Part shown: in pieces, positions 1 to 9,840 of the stretch
Position numbering within the stretch: position 1 is the stretch's first letter
How the letters are laid out: each line of letters opens with the position of its first letter
Source of the DNA: Odontocerum albicorne
Lineage: Eukaryota > Arthropoda > Insecta > Trichoptera > Odontoceridae
Assembly: GCA_949825065.1 (NCBI GenBank)
Contig: OX463842.1
Span: 37,071,323-37,135,322 of the forward strand
DNA length: 64,000 bases
Direction: 5' to 3'
Notes under the pieces: generated by a model
The model's database searches: none
What the model saw: the letters and a program-made list of their open reading frames with translations, nothing else
What the model was told of the DNA's origin: nothing
Position numbers and translations under genes: made by a program

Positions 1-345
1 ACATACATATATACCATCACGTAATTTCTCTTTCAAGGTAGGCAGAGAACAGAGCGTACATATTTTGCCTCTTCGAAATCCATACACCTTTTATATAATT
101 CCGATTTATCTGATTTTTTTATGTTTTTCTTCTTTCAAAGTATTATTCACTTGACCCTACCATACTCTCCATACTTTACCATCCCATCGCTCACATTTGC
201 ACTATATATTTGTTTTATTAATCTTTCTTCATTCATTCGTTCTCAAACCATTTTAGAATGTTCTTCATCTTACTCAACAGATCAACCTTAAGTTCACATT
301 CATCCTTAATCACGTTTCGTCCGAATTTCGTTCCGTATTCCGTAA
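1..345 (-). mobile_element. LINE-A 3' end, minus strand, cut by window edge
   Basis: Read on the minus strand, this is the decayed C-terminal coding end of a non-LTR retrotransposon reverse transcriptase. It keeps the order seen in the other LINE-A copies: a leucine/arginine-rich RWFGHV-like stretch, then a WLDQVN-like stretch, then a C-terminal AYPDRE-like stretch next to the tail at bases 1-25. The tail is (GTAT)n-like, read here as ACATACATATATACC. No catalytic domain is present, as expected for a 5'-truncated insertion. The family is clear from sister copies in this window; the clade is not resolved. Confidence 0.75.
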
Positions 346-879
346 GTATTTTTTCATTAAATTCTTAATTTGCTTAATTCTTACTTCGAATTGACCATAT
401 TCGATGTTTAAATTAAGCAAATTAAGCGTCATTTCGAAAAACACAGTATTGTGAAAGCTTTTGCGTTTTTTTTAAATCTAAAAAATAAATATAAACAAAA
501 TAGCAATTGAAGTATATTGAACCGAATCGAGCTTGAAGATACACAACATTGGAGCTTCCCAAACTATGTTTGAAACTTCGAAGTAACTTTCTTGGTAATA
601 AGGGCGTGGAACGTGGTTCTGAAATTTATTATAACATTTGCTAACCCACACATAACAAGAAAAGCCAAACGAAACAAGAAAGCTTTTGCTTTAAATCTGC
701 CATTTGCATAAACATTCGTACCATTACGCTATTTCTCTAATGGGGTGAGCAAAAGCGCTTACGTGCTTAGCTTTCTGTTCAATGCATACATACACTTTGC
801 ACGTATCTTTTTTACTTGAAAATACCACATTCATTTATGTTTATCTATTTCCAAATCTCCAATATTGTCGTAAAACGTA
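346..879. other. AT-rich intergenic, no gene seen
   Basis: I see no coding region, RNA gene or recognisable repeat. An AAATTAAGCAAATTAAGCG stretch lies near 410-428, close to an inverted copy near 358-376. Confidence 0.4.
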
Positions 880-1076
880 AGTCTCCTGATAAGACGCCTG
901 TCCTCCAGGGGGCCAAGAGTTCGATTCCAGTTGGAATCCAATGTATTTTAAAAAGGATTCCAGCCAGGTTTTCACTCAGGGACTTTTAACCATCTTTTTG
1001 GTTGGCTAGAAAAGATTGCCGCGTGGCAATAAACTTACTAGGTTATACTATATACAACGAAAGTGTAATACAAAAC
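880..1076 (+). mobile_element. SINE1 copy (tRNA-derived)
   Basis: The head carries a tRNA-like B box (GAGTTCGATTCC, about 917-928) after a weak A box. The body reads AAAGGATTCCAGCCAGGTTTT, and the tail reads GGCAATAAAC..GGTTATACTATATACAACGAAAGTGTAATAC. This order recurs in over 20 copies in the window, so it is a dispersed SINE and not a tRNA gene: the acceptor stem does not close. Confidence 0.85.
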
Positions 1077-1364
1077 ACTTCAATATATGTGTTTGGCCTG
1101 TCCAATATTTTCATAAATCTTTTACTTCGGTCTCCGTGGTTTAGTTATTAAAAGGTTTTTTCTTCCACTCTCGCTCGATTTCCAATGGTATCAAAAAGGG
1201 TCCTAGTCTGAATTAGTTTTCCGATAAGCGTATCGTTACCTATCTGACGAACAGCGAGGTACGTATCTACTAAGTGGTTCTTAACCCGAGTTAATCGGGT
1301 CACGTTCTTCAAAATATTCGCACTACCTATGTGAATATGCTTAGGGCAATTGTACTAATGACGA

Positions 1365-1516
1365 ATTAATAGATCTTTCATTGTTCATTCGTCCAACATG
1401 ATATTAATAGAGCTTTCATTGCCCATTCGTCCAAGATGATATTAATAGAGTTTTCATTGCCCATTCGTCCAAGATGATATTAATAGAGCTTTCATTGCCC
1501 ATTCGTCCAAGATGAT
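1365..1516. repeat. 38-bp minisatellite, 4 units
   Basis: Four head-to-tail units begin with ATTAATAGAG and contain CATTCGTCCAAGATGAT. Units 2-4 differ by about one base; unit 1 is more diverged. No coding role is visible. Confidence 0.9.
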
Positions 1517-1554
1517 ATTAGCTCGAATTATTTTATTTTGTATATTTTAATCAT

Positions 1555-2152
1555 GTTGACGTCGAATTGTCTCGCAAAGTGCGATATTAAAAGAAGGGTA
1601 GCAGCAGACAAAAGAGTGAATGGCTAGTTATACAATGTATAAACCGTTCGCAGGATTTGAAAGAAGCAAAGCTGGCTGCTCGTAATGGAATCTGGGTCCC
1701 AACATTAGTTTATGCAAGCGAAGCTTGAACTTGGCAGAAAAGTGATGAAAGTGATATTATCAATACGGTTGAAATGAAAGCGTTGCGTAAAATGTATGGT
1801 AAATAATGTATGACAGAATAAGGACATTTAAAAATAATGCCCATTGAATGAAGATGCAGTGCTAAACATGAAGAATGGAGCATCGATATGGCTTAGCCAC
1901 GTAGTAAGAATGAATGTTGAAATATTTACAAAACTAATCTATTCAAGTAGTACTTAAGATTTTGGAAGACTTAGAAAAACATGGCACGACCAAGTTAATA
2001 AAATTCTGGAATAAGTAACATAAAAATATTTTATGATGAGGTGTATGTACATGACAGAAGCGAAAGATGTTTGCCATGGTAGAGTGTATGGGAGATCTGA
2101 TCTTTCTGCCTACCGCAATAGACATGGTGTGATGGCGATAATTATGATGATG
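1555..2152 (+). mobile_element. LINE-B 3' end
   Basis: This is the decayed C-terminal part of a reverse transcriptase related to LINE-A. Recognisable patches are TLVYASEA-like near 1700, EMKALRKMYG-like near 1770, and KTWHDQVNKILE near 1975-2012. It ends in a GATGG..ATGATGATG tail, unlike the GTAT tail of LINE-A. Stops and frameshifts break all frames, and an open frame on the opposite strand is only a shadow. Confidence 0.75.
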
Positions 2153-2928
2153 TTTATTTTACCATATTACGCGCCTTATTCACCTTAAATGCATTCTTGA
2201 TAGTAATTTAATGTCTTATTTATTTATTACATTGTTACACATCATACTAACTTAGGCGTTCGCAATTCTTCAGCATTAAGTTGACATGTCCACTTTTCAT
2301 CCCTTAAGGTTTTTATTGACACATTTCAGATTTTATTTGCACAACAGTTAAAACGTCAAATTGAAATAAAAACACGACTTGCTGTCGGTTCACGACTGTT
2401 AATATGAGATTGTGAACCAGATTCTTGAAGAGGGTAGTCGGGAATTCTTTAGAGAGCACACCCCGAGTGACATAAGGAGAAAATCACAAGAATAACCGTT
2501 AGTTTATATCGCCGGGATGCCGGAAGAATGGTGCGACGATATTTTTCCTTTCTCTAAAGCCTTTAATACACGATCATAAAAATGATGGGAAATTCTAAAA
2601 TTATTATTTTGATAATTTGATGTTTTTTAGCGTGTGGATAGCAAATAAAATTCATACTGTCTCCAAGTGATGGATAGCTTGTTCGGAGTTTCGGTCCGAT
2701 GGTAGGACACCTTACTCCTTCATCGGATAAGTTCTGACTGTTAAGATATTTATTGGAAATTTTTGGATCTTTTTGAGAATCGGGAAGGGATAGGTTTTTG
2801 GTAAATGTTTAGATTTTATGAATGATTATGAGAAATTATAAACGATTAAATACATATATAAATATGATGATATATACATAATATTAAATACAAATATACA
2901 TAAATTTGTGTCGTCACACACTGTTTTA
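2153..2928. other. AT-rich intergenic with a shared short repeat
   Basis: No gene is seen. The stretch 2680-2745 (GGACACCTTACTCCTTCATCG) resembles 37480-37545 and is listed separately as repeat I. Confidence 0.4.
2680..2745 (+). repeat. Repeat I, copy 1
   Basis: The sequence TCGGTCCGATGGTAGGACACC continues into CTTACTCCTTCATCG and matches a second copy near 37480-37545 with a few differences. Two copies are enough to call a dispersed repeat, but the family is unknown. Confidence 0.45.
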
Positions 2929-3090
2929 AAAATACTGTCTAACTTCGACCGTATAGCCAGTTAAAACTTATTTGCTTTACAAAAATACTATCTAACTTCA
3001 ACCGTATAGCCAGTTAAAACTTATTTGCTTCACAAAAATACTGTCTAACTTCGACCGTATAGTAAGTTAAAACTTATTTGCTTCACAAAC
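2929..3090. repeat. 53-bp tandem repeat, 3 units
   Basis: Three direct units contain ATACTGTCTAACTTCGACCG and AGTTAAAACTTATTTGCTT. They are nearly identical and stay at exactly 53 bp spacing. Confidence 0.9.
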
Positions 3091-3297
3091 AATGTCAACA
3101 AAGCTATTATACTCGTACATTAAATAATCAGCCAGCCTATTGACGCTTTCTAAATTATCTGACATGTTTATAACAAGTATGTTCGATAATCACATGGTAA
3201 AATACGAGTACATTTAGAATAACAATAACAATAAAACATAATTTCGACTAGAAACAATTTTTTTTTATAGCTTTTGAGTATTAATATATAATATAGT

Positions 3298-3484
3298 CAA
3301 AAAATGTCACGGCTGTTATCCGTTAGTTTAAATTTCTTTTCGGAATTATTGTCGTATTGAGTCTTCTCTTTAAACGATTTTGGAGTTATAGTTGTTGGGC
3401 TGAATTCCGAAGGCGTTGCATGTTTCATATTCAGGGCGATGTCAATAAAAATATAAGTGAATCAAATTGACATCGCCCTGAAGA
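3298..3484 (+). repeat. Repeat E copy, with hairpin core
   Basis: A dispersed element shared with 21105-21690 and 34560-34790. It holds a TTTCGGAATTATTGTCGT-like left end and the signature TGACATCGCCCTGA. Here the signature is present as an inverted pair at 3431-3446 and 3466-3481, which could form a 16-bp stem with a loop of about 19 bases. No coding potential is visible. Confidence 0.6.
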
Positions 3485-3841
3485 TCAAAGCTTCAGTTCA
3501 ATTCGATCTCATCACTATCCACGTTGTTATGGGGGACAAAATAAGTCCCATCTAGCGCGACCTGCACCAGAATATCGAAATGTTATTTTTTTATGATGGC
3601 GACATTACGTAGTGACAAATAAAGAACTGCCCAAAGGGACTCTTTCATTGGGGACACACCCGAGTGTGAAAAAAAACAGTAGTGACGACGGAAGGAAGGT
3701 TTGACTTCATGGGAGAAGGAAAATGACTCGCAGCATACTAAATATGCTTAGAAAGTGACTTACGAGTAAGATTTAGAACAGCCTGGTAAGTAAGCACTTT
3801 GACAGAAAACTTTAAATGCAGCAAAATTGTCCTTTATGCTA
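3485..3841. other. Intergenic, no gene seen
   Basis: No open frame, RNA gene or known repeat is recognised. Confidence 0.35.
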
Positions 3842-4281
3842 CAAGGTAGGTAAGGCTATATGGAGAACGAGATGAGGATGAAGGCTGCAACAAGGTAGGT
3901 AAGGCTGTATGGAGAACGAGATGAGGATGAAGGCTGCAACAAGGTAAGTAAGGCTGTATGGAGAACGAGATGAGGATGAAGGCTGCGACAAGGTAGGTAA
4001 GGCTGTATGGAGAACGAGATGAGGATGAAGGCTGCAATAAGGTAGGTAAGGCTGTATGGAGAACGAGATGAGGATGAAGGCTGCAACAAGGTAAGTAAGG
4101 CTGTATGGAGAACGAGATGAGGATGAAGGCTGCAACAAGGTAGGTAAGGCTGTATGGAAAGCGAGATGATGATGAAGGCTGCAACAAGGTAGGTAAGGCT
4201 GTATGGAGAACGAGATGAGGATGAAGCTGCAACAAGGTAGGTAAGGCTGTATGGAGAACGAGATGAGGATGAAGGCTGCAA
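3842..4281. repeat. 49-bp minisatellite, 9 units
   Basis: Nine units begin CAAGGTAGGTAAGGCTGTAT; eight are 49 bp and one (4185-4232) is 48 bp. The array has no stop codon in any of the three minus-strand frames. Because 49 is not a multiple of 3, a reading frame passes through all three frames and gives a 49-residue repeat. This explains the long minus-strand open frames of up to 261 codons, so they are not evidence of a gene. Units 3 and 6 read AAGGTAAGTA, which matches a splice donor consensus. Confidence 0.95.
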
Positions 4282-4744
4282 CAACAACTCCGAAAAAACA
4301 TGTTAAACTAGTGAGTACAAGGTTAGTGTCATCTATAGGTCGCGCGCTCAACGACATTTTTTTAATGGGGCAATCTATTCGATAGAAGAAAGATATATTC
4401 TTGAACGGAAAAAAGTATGGTAACTCGTGTACCGCACTTTTTGGCATCCAATGTAAATGAATATACCGAAATATTTGGTGTCTTACAGTCTTTAGGATGA
4501 AGCCTTCTAGAAAATCGTAAAAGTTGGGTAAGAGAAATAATTGAGCCATTAAAAAAACATTTCGGGAACGTATTGGGGTGTAGCATTTAATTTTAGACGC
4601 AGAAACTAAAGTAAGAAATAACACATTGTTAAATTAGTTCTAATTAAAAGCAAAGAAACTGGAATTAGCAAACTGTGAATTCTTTCAAAACCTTAAAATA
4701 ATGTTTTAACTTTATGGTGTCACAAAATCGTATGCGTTAAGTAA
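4282..4744. other. Intergenic with a repeat E end
   Basis: Bases 4285-4312 (CAACTCCGAAAAAACATG then TTAAACTAGTG) match the right end of repeat E. The rest shows no gene. Confidence 0.45.
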
Positions 4745-5040
4745 GATGTAGAAGAGCACGCTGATATTGTTTGGACATGTAGAATGAAGGAATGAAGGAA
4801 GACTAACAAAACAGATATTGAGTGTAAATGTGAGCGGAAGGCGTGTGAGAGAAAGACCATGGAAAGTATGGTTGGATCAAGTGAATGATATTCTGAAAGA
4901 ACGAAACGTAGAAAGTCAGAGAAATCGTAGTTGTATTGATGTTGAAGAGGTGAAGGATATGTCCAGATAGGAAATCATGGCGCTCTGTCCTATCTGCATA
5001 TCCCGACAAGGAAATAGCGTAATGGTATGTATCTATGTAT
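4745..5040 (+). mobile_element. LINE-A 3' end
   Basis: The plus strand encodes a well preserved C-terminal patch: LTKQ, then RRVRERPWKVWLDQVNDILK (about 4839-4898), then NVESQRNRSCIDVEE. It ends with an ISRQGN-like C terminus and a GGTATGTATCTATGTAT tail. Stops interrupt it near 4765 and 4968. It is 5' truncated, with no catalytic domain. Confidence 0.85.
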
Positions 5041-5119
5041 CATATATACCGGTTTGAAGTAATAAGTTATTTGTTTTTCAACATCAAAGATTTTGTCACT
5101 TGTACGTCCAATTATACAA

Positions 5120-5273
5120 CCTCCGTGGCCTAGTTGGTAAGATGCCTATCTTTTGATCCGGGGATTAAGGGTTCGACTTTTGTTGGTCCCCAATTTTATT
5201 AAAAAAGGATCCAGTCTGGTTTTCACTTAAAACCTCTGTAACATATTTCTGGCGTGTTGGAAGAGTTTAACAC
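5120..5273 (+). mobile_element. SINE1 copy
   Basis: A-box-like GTGGCCTAGTTGGTAAGA, B-box-like GGGTTCGACTTTTGTTGG, then the GGATCCAGTCTGGTTTTCAC body. It is truncated before the AATAAACCC tail. Confidence 0.85.
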
Positions 5274-5281
5274 ATAAGATG

Positions 5282-5475
5282 CAATAATGTAGCAGATGTC
5301 GTATTATTTTAGCTTTTTTAAGTAAAATGATGCGCGCGCTTTCATAATTTAATTTATTTCCACGTCCTGGTGTAGTGTTGAATAAAAAATAGTAACGAAT
5401 GAACATTTTATAGTTTTGACATTCAGCTGTCGGTTAATGTGTCGGGGTGGCATTGTTGTGTTAAATGCATTTTTT
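5282..5475 (+). repeat. Repeat E, distal part
   Basis: This matches 21430-21665 and the reverse complement of 37955-38180. Signatures are GTAAAATGATGCGCGCGCTT and TTTTGACATTCAGCTGTCGG. In the 21-kb copy it follows the TGACATCGCCCT core, which suggests both belong to one element of roughly 570 bp. Confidence 0.6.
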
Positions 5476-6430
5476 TTATTTGAATCCTCAAAAAATGGAA
5501 GATATATTCATATAGTGATCACAAATCACGCTACCTATTCAGCAGGAAGATAAGCGTTAAGTCAGAGATAAGTAGATTGGAAGTAGTTACGCAAAAAACA
5601 AACCCAAATCTACTTGTTTTGAAATACGTAAATATCTCACTAATTTGTATGGACTTGTATGTTAAAATATGTTATAAATATTATGTTATAAATATTAACA
5701 TACGTTGAGATGTATGTTAATATTTATAACCAATTTAAAAGGCTTGGTATTTTTACACATTCAATATTGATACGAGTACATGCTTTTACATTGTTTGGGT
5801 TCTTTGGACCACCAATTGGACGTAATCGTGCAAAAAGCACCTAATTGAGGAATTATTTCGCGGCTTTGTAAGATTGGTTCATCTATGAAATGTCAATGAA
5901 TGAATATGAACTAACTTGATATTTTAACACATGGGATTGAAGTACTCTTATTCGGTATCTCAAATAAACAAAAAAAATGGATTGTATCCTTTTCGCGTGT
6001 ATTGGTTCAATTTTAAAATTCTATATTACATTTTTATGATATATATTTAAGTCGTGTAAACTTTTATTTTTTTCTCCCCAGTTACAATTAAGGAAGTGAC
6101 TGGAAAAGATATTTTTCCTTCTCGAATGAGAGTGATTTTTTGTGAATTTGAATTTGATGGCGGAAATTGCTTCTCCTTCGTTATCAGACGAAACAAACTT
6201 CGTCTCAAAGCAGGCAGTTCAAATTTCCAAGATGGTGTAGGGGAACACCGGGAATTGTAAGATCCTTTCAGTAAAATGGAAGGGGGATGGTTTCTTATTT
6301 TCTCAACAACCTCGAGCATTTTTCACGCAATATTATTTCCCTTTTGTTATTTTAATTTAAAACTTCCTAGATACAATTTATATGTTTTCAAATTTCAAAC
6401 TCCTTGGTACAGTGAGATTATATTATTATT
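5476..6430. other. AT-rich intergenic, no gene seen
   Basis: A short AT-rich inverted repeat lies near 5655-5730 (ATGTTATAAATATTAACATACGTT then ATGTATGTTAATATTTATAAC, shown in part). The minus-strand open frame 6047-6319 has no recognisable domain. Confidence 0.4.
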
Positions 6431-6431
6431 A

Positions 6432-6540
6432 CTGTATTGCCAACACGTGCGATGACAAACCGCGAGATTCGTGTTTACTTCAATGGTTTTAAATCCGAAT
6501 GTTCAATTAATGGGATCGAAAACAAGTTTTCTCCCGGTCA
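6432..6540 (+). repeat. Repeat F, partial copy
   Basis: CCAACACGTGCGATGACAAA continues into CCGCGAGATTCGTGT and then TTTTAAATCCGAATG. It matches the left part of 24695-24880 and, more loosely, 9430-9590. Unclassified. Confidence 0.5.
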
Positions 6541-6572
6541 TACTTTTCCATGTGTCGGAATATATGATACAG

Positions 6573-6660
6573 TTGTATTACATTGTATTATAATTTCATT
6601 ATATACAGTATAACCTAGCGGGATAATTTCCGTAAGGTAATCTCTTCCAACCAACCAGAC
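6573..6660 (-). mobile_element. SINE1 tail, inverted
   Basis: Reverse complement of the SINE1 tail: TATATACAGTATAACCTAGC, then GGTAATCTCTTCCAACCAACC. It abuts the head of a plus-strand SINE1 at 6661, giving a tail-inverted composite. Confidence 0.75.
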
Positions 6661-6880
6661 GACCTCGGTGACATAGTTAGTAAGACGTCTGTCTCCCAAC
6701 CCGGAGATCGCAGGTTCAAATTTCGCTAGATCCCAGATTTTTTTTAAAAAGTATTCCAATCTGGTTTTTTCTAAAGACCTCTTGAATATATTTCAGGTTA
6801 GTTGGAAGATATTGCCATATGGTAACTAGCCCGCCAGGTTGTGCTGTATACAACGAAAGTGTAAAACAATACAATATGTG
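6661..6880 (+). mobile_element. SINE1 copy, near full length
   Basis: The A-box-like CATAGTTAGTAAGACGTCTG, the B-box-like GCAGGTTCAAATTTC, the ATTCCAATCTGG body and the CCGCCAGGTTGTGCTGTATA tail are all present in order. This is one of the longest copies in the window. Confidence 0.88.
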
Positions 6881-6919
6881 TTAAAGAGACCGTATGTGAA
6901 AACCAGACAAGATACTAAC

Positions 6920-6998
6920 ATTTTTTTAGTTCCAATGAGTGTCGAACCCGCAAACAGATTCGTTCGCAGGCGTTTTACCAACAAGGCCACGGAGTTCG
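6920..6998 (-). mobile_element. SINE1 head, minus strand
   Basis: Reverse complement shows TCCGTGGCCTTGTTGGTAAA, then GCGGGTTCGACACTCATTGG. Only the tRNA-like head is present. Confidence 0.75.
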
Positions 6999-7857
6999 TA
7001 TGTAGAAGAATTCTACACAAATGAAAAAAATATACTGTTTTCCGAATATTTCCATAGGTTGACAGTGTTCTATTTGTTATTATTTAAATAATACAAATGA
7101 AGATCATTAACCTGACCTGCACACGATTACGTATCATATTTCGCCAACTGTTACCACAGATTACCATCACTTTGTCTATGGCAAAATAATTGAAGCGTCA
7201 TTCTTATGCAAAGTGATTCGTATTATTCATTATGTGCAGATTATGCAAAAGGAGATCAGAAAGTTTTATTGATGCTTGTTGTCTAATCTAAGTATCAGTT
7301 TTGGAGTAGTATTGTACTACAAAACAATGTTTAAACATTATTGTAAAGGCCTAGTCACAAAACAATTTTCTTAGACATAAAGATGAATTAATCCACTATC
7401 CAAAAGGGAATGAAATCATAGACATTGTGTTTATTCCCTTTCCCTTCGTAAATGGTTTTTCTAATATATTTTAATAATTATTCCATTTGCGCGGGTAATT
7501 GGTTCCACGAAAATAACGCGTAAATGAAAGTGAGCAAAAGGAGACGTTGAATGCTGGGACAAATAATGTGATCTTTTACATATTATCAGATATTTTATTC
7601 TTACTCAGTTAAAAAATCTTTAGTTATTTATTTTTAAGAAGTGTATATAAAAAGAATAGATAAAATGTGGGAATTCCCGTAGTCACGTGATTTCGACATT
7701 CAAAATCGTAGTAAAAAAGCAAAATAGTACGATGTTACCAGTGTCAAAAAATAAAAATATTGAGAAAGAAACCAAACTAATACTTTATATATGTCACTAT
7801 TATGCACTGAACATTTCAAATTGAATAAATGGAAACCGCGAAAATGGAGGAGTAATT
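6999..7857. other. AT-rich intergenic, no gene seen
   Basis: I see no coding region or recognisable repeat. Confidence 0.4.
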
Positions 7858-7858
7858 A

Positions 7859-8023
7859 AGGTGCATGGCCGTGCGGTAACGCACTGGAGTAACGTGCGGA
7901 AAGTCGCCGGTTCGAATCCCGCGCTGTGTTACTCCCCTCGAATGACAGTTATTTTTTCCGCCTAGTATTCGGGGGTATAAAGATACCTATGACTTTGGTC
8001 ACATATATTATTAAAAAAAAAAA
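7859..8023 (+). mobile_element. SINE2 copy (second tRNA-like family)
   Basis: The head reads GCCGTGCGGTAACGCACTGG and later CGCCGGTTCGAATCCCGCGC, a strong B box. It continues with TTTTTCCGCCTAGTATTCGG, GGTATAAAGATACCTATGAC and an A-run at about 8012-8021. A second copy lies at 20267-20430. It is unlike SINE1 outside the B box. The shared 3' part and A-run make a SINE more likely than a tRNA gene. Confidence 0.75.
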
Positions 8024-8290
8024 GGATAACACATGCCGGTGTGCTCCGATCGTCTCACTTTAGTGAGCTATGAGATCAAGTACAACGGTGTGGCCGGTGA
8101 ATTTACTGGTATACAACGACTTACTCACATAATAAAAAATGACCGGTCATATGTACGAGTATTTAAAAAAAAAAAAAAAGGAAAACAGATGCCGATGTGC
8201 TCCGATCGTCTCACTTCAGTGAGCTATGGAATCAAATACAGCGGTGTTGCCGGTGAATTTGCTGGTGTACAACGACTCACTCACATGAAA
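8024..8290 (+). repeat. Tandem duplication downstream of SINE2
   Basis: Two copies of a segment of about 108 bp lie at 8024-8132 and 8180-8287 (ATGCCGGTGTGCTCCGATCG; TGAGCTATG; GGCCGGTGAATTTAC). Each is preceded by a SINE2-tail-like stretch and an A-run, so the duplicated unit is about 150 bp and includes the SINE2 tail. The 102-codon plus frame across it is an artefact. The second tail carries TACGAGTA at 8154-8161. Confidence 0.75.
8154..8161. other. TACGAGTA, candidate excision footprint
   Basis: The first tail reads GGTCACATATATTATTAAAA; this one reads GGTCATATGTACGAGTATTT. Removing TACGAG restores a tail-like sequence. See the finding on Minos-type footprints. Confidence 0.5.
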
Positions 8291-8842
8291 ATAAACTTCA
8301 CGGCACAGCTTCGTTTTCTAACTGAATTGACGTTGGAATGACGAAGAGATCCTGGACTACGAGGCCCAGCGACGACGACGAAATGGAGGGGTTACTGTAC
8401 AATTAACAATTCTAAAGATATTAGCATTCTTTATAGAAACGGAGTAGTTGATTTCAAATCTTCAAGTATTTATTAAATTGAGTTTATTTGCAAAATTCCC
8501 CAAAAAATTCGGAAGGAAAACAACAGAATTCACTATAGCAAAGCAACCAATCATATATAAGGATAACGGTCGAGTGTCAAGAGATTTTTAATATTAAAAA
8601 TAATGCAAAAAGACCATGATAGTACGAATATCTAAAAAAATATGTCGTTTTCTATTTTTTTTGTAGTAATATGATTTTGTTTTCCTATATACCTGGAGTA
8701 TTTTTTTGTCTACGTTTCCCCTTTTCTAGTACTTATTTTTCCTTTGTAACATAAGGGTCAAGAGTTCATTGTCCGGAAGAATGACTTCCATTTCCTTTCT
8801 TCCGGTTCCTGTAATCACTGGCAAATAATTGATTTTGCGACC
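8291..8842. other. AT-rich intergenic, no gene seen
   Basis: Nothing recognisable was found. Confidence 0.4.
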
Positions 8843-8904
8843 ACCTCCGTGACCTAGTTAGTAAGCGACTTGGCTTCCACCCGGGGGTTTCTGGTTCGAA
8901 TCAA
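8843..8904 (+). mobile_element. SINE1 head fragment
   Basis: CACCTCCGTGACCTAGTTAG, then CTGGTTCGAATC. Truncated after the B box. Confidence 0.75.
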
Positions 8905-9429
8905 AAACTAAAATAAAAAAAGAGGGCCTCATCTCGTAAGAGTTCGTTTGGTAACAATACTCCCTCGCGGTAGACTTGTTGCTTACGTATTATACTTGAC
9001 GTGTACTGATTAGAGCACGTTCACACGCATGAGTCGCTCATGCGTGAGAACCGCGCTATTGTGTACCAGTGACCCGAGCGCTCACACGCACAGGTTGATC
9101 GCGCTCACCGTGAACTACGCTGTATCGGCTTTTAATATGTGCTCAAAGGTGAACTAGTGTGTGTTCAGCACTCAATGTGGACTACTATGTAAGGCGCGAA
9201 GATATAACGAAAAATGTTTTGTTTGTAAATAGATCTATATAAAATTAAAAGGATTTTAAGGGACGCTAAGTATGTGAATTAATTTAATCGACAGGAAAAA
9301 GAGGATACTTAGAAGTTTACATCTGAAAAAATGGTCAATTAATCAATGTGGCTCTCTCCGTTGAGAATTGGACCACTCCTTCAGCCAATTTTTTTCAAAT
9401 AATTTACAGGAAATGTGCTCTAATCACAT
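8905..9429. other. Intergenic with a GC-richer patch and short palindrome
   Basis: No gene seen. Bases 9029-9050 contain ACGCATGAG and CTCATGCGT as inverted arms around TCG. The surrounding 9010-9180 is richer in GC than its neighbours. Confidence 0.4.
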
Positions 9430-9590
9430 GGCTTTCCAAACACGTGCGATGAAGAAGAGCGTGAAATAATTAAATGATAGGGCTGAAGACAATGTTGTCT
9501 CCCAACCACCCTCTTCAATACATCCGAATCACCAGTTCGAATTCGTTGAAGGGTACAATACGAATAAAATAATATTTTGTATGAAAAATA
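9430..9590 (+). repeat. Repeat F copy
   Basis: CCAAACACGTGCGATGAAGA, AAGACAATGTTGTCTC, ACATCCGAATCACCAGTTCG and ACAATACGAATAAA occur in the same order as in 24695-24880. No coding potential. Confidence 0.6.
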
Positions 9591-9689
9591 ACTTTTACCC
9601 ATAAGTGTCTCCATAACTATCCTAGAGTTAAAATATAGGTGGTCTTTATTCCTTTACATTTCATCAAGGATGGTACAATGTAATCTTTG

Positions 9690-9840
9690 AATTTCACTTT
9701 CGTTGTATATAGTATAATCTGATGGAATGGTGTTAAACAAGGCTTTAGTAAGAACTAGACTGAAACCTTTTTTGTAAAATCTGGGTACCAACGGGAATCG
9801 AACCTGTGTTGGAAGACAGACGTCTTACCAACTAAGCTAA
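9690..9840 (-). mobile_element. SINE1 copy, minus strand
   Basis: Reverse complement carries GTTGGTAAGACGTCTGTCTT, then CAGGTTCGATTCCCGTTGG, then the tail ATTATACTATATACAACG. The middle of the tail is diverged. Confidence 0.8.

Noticed and set aside
880..950. tRNA gene at SINE1 heads
   Set aside because: More than 20 diverged copies share the same non-tRNA body and tail, and the acceptor stem does not pair.
3839..4624. Minus-strand open frame of 261 codons, and overlapping frames of 155 and 143 codons
   Set aside because: They are created by the stop-free 49-bp minisatellite; all three frames give the same repeat peptide.
7859..7935. Functional tRNA gene
   Set aside because: The tRNA-like head has a good B box, but a second copy at 20267 shares the downstream non-tRNA part and A-run, as in a SINE.
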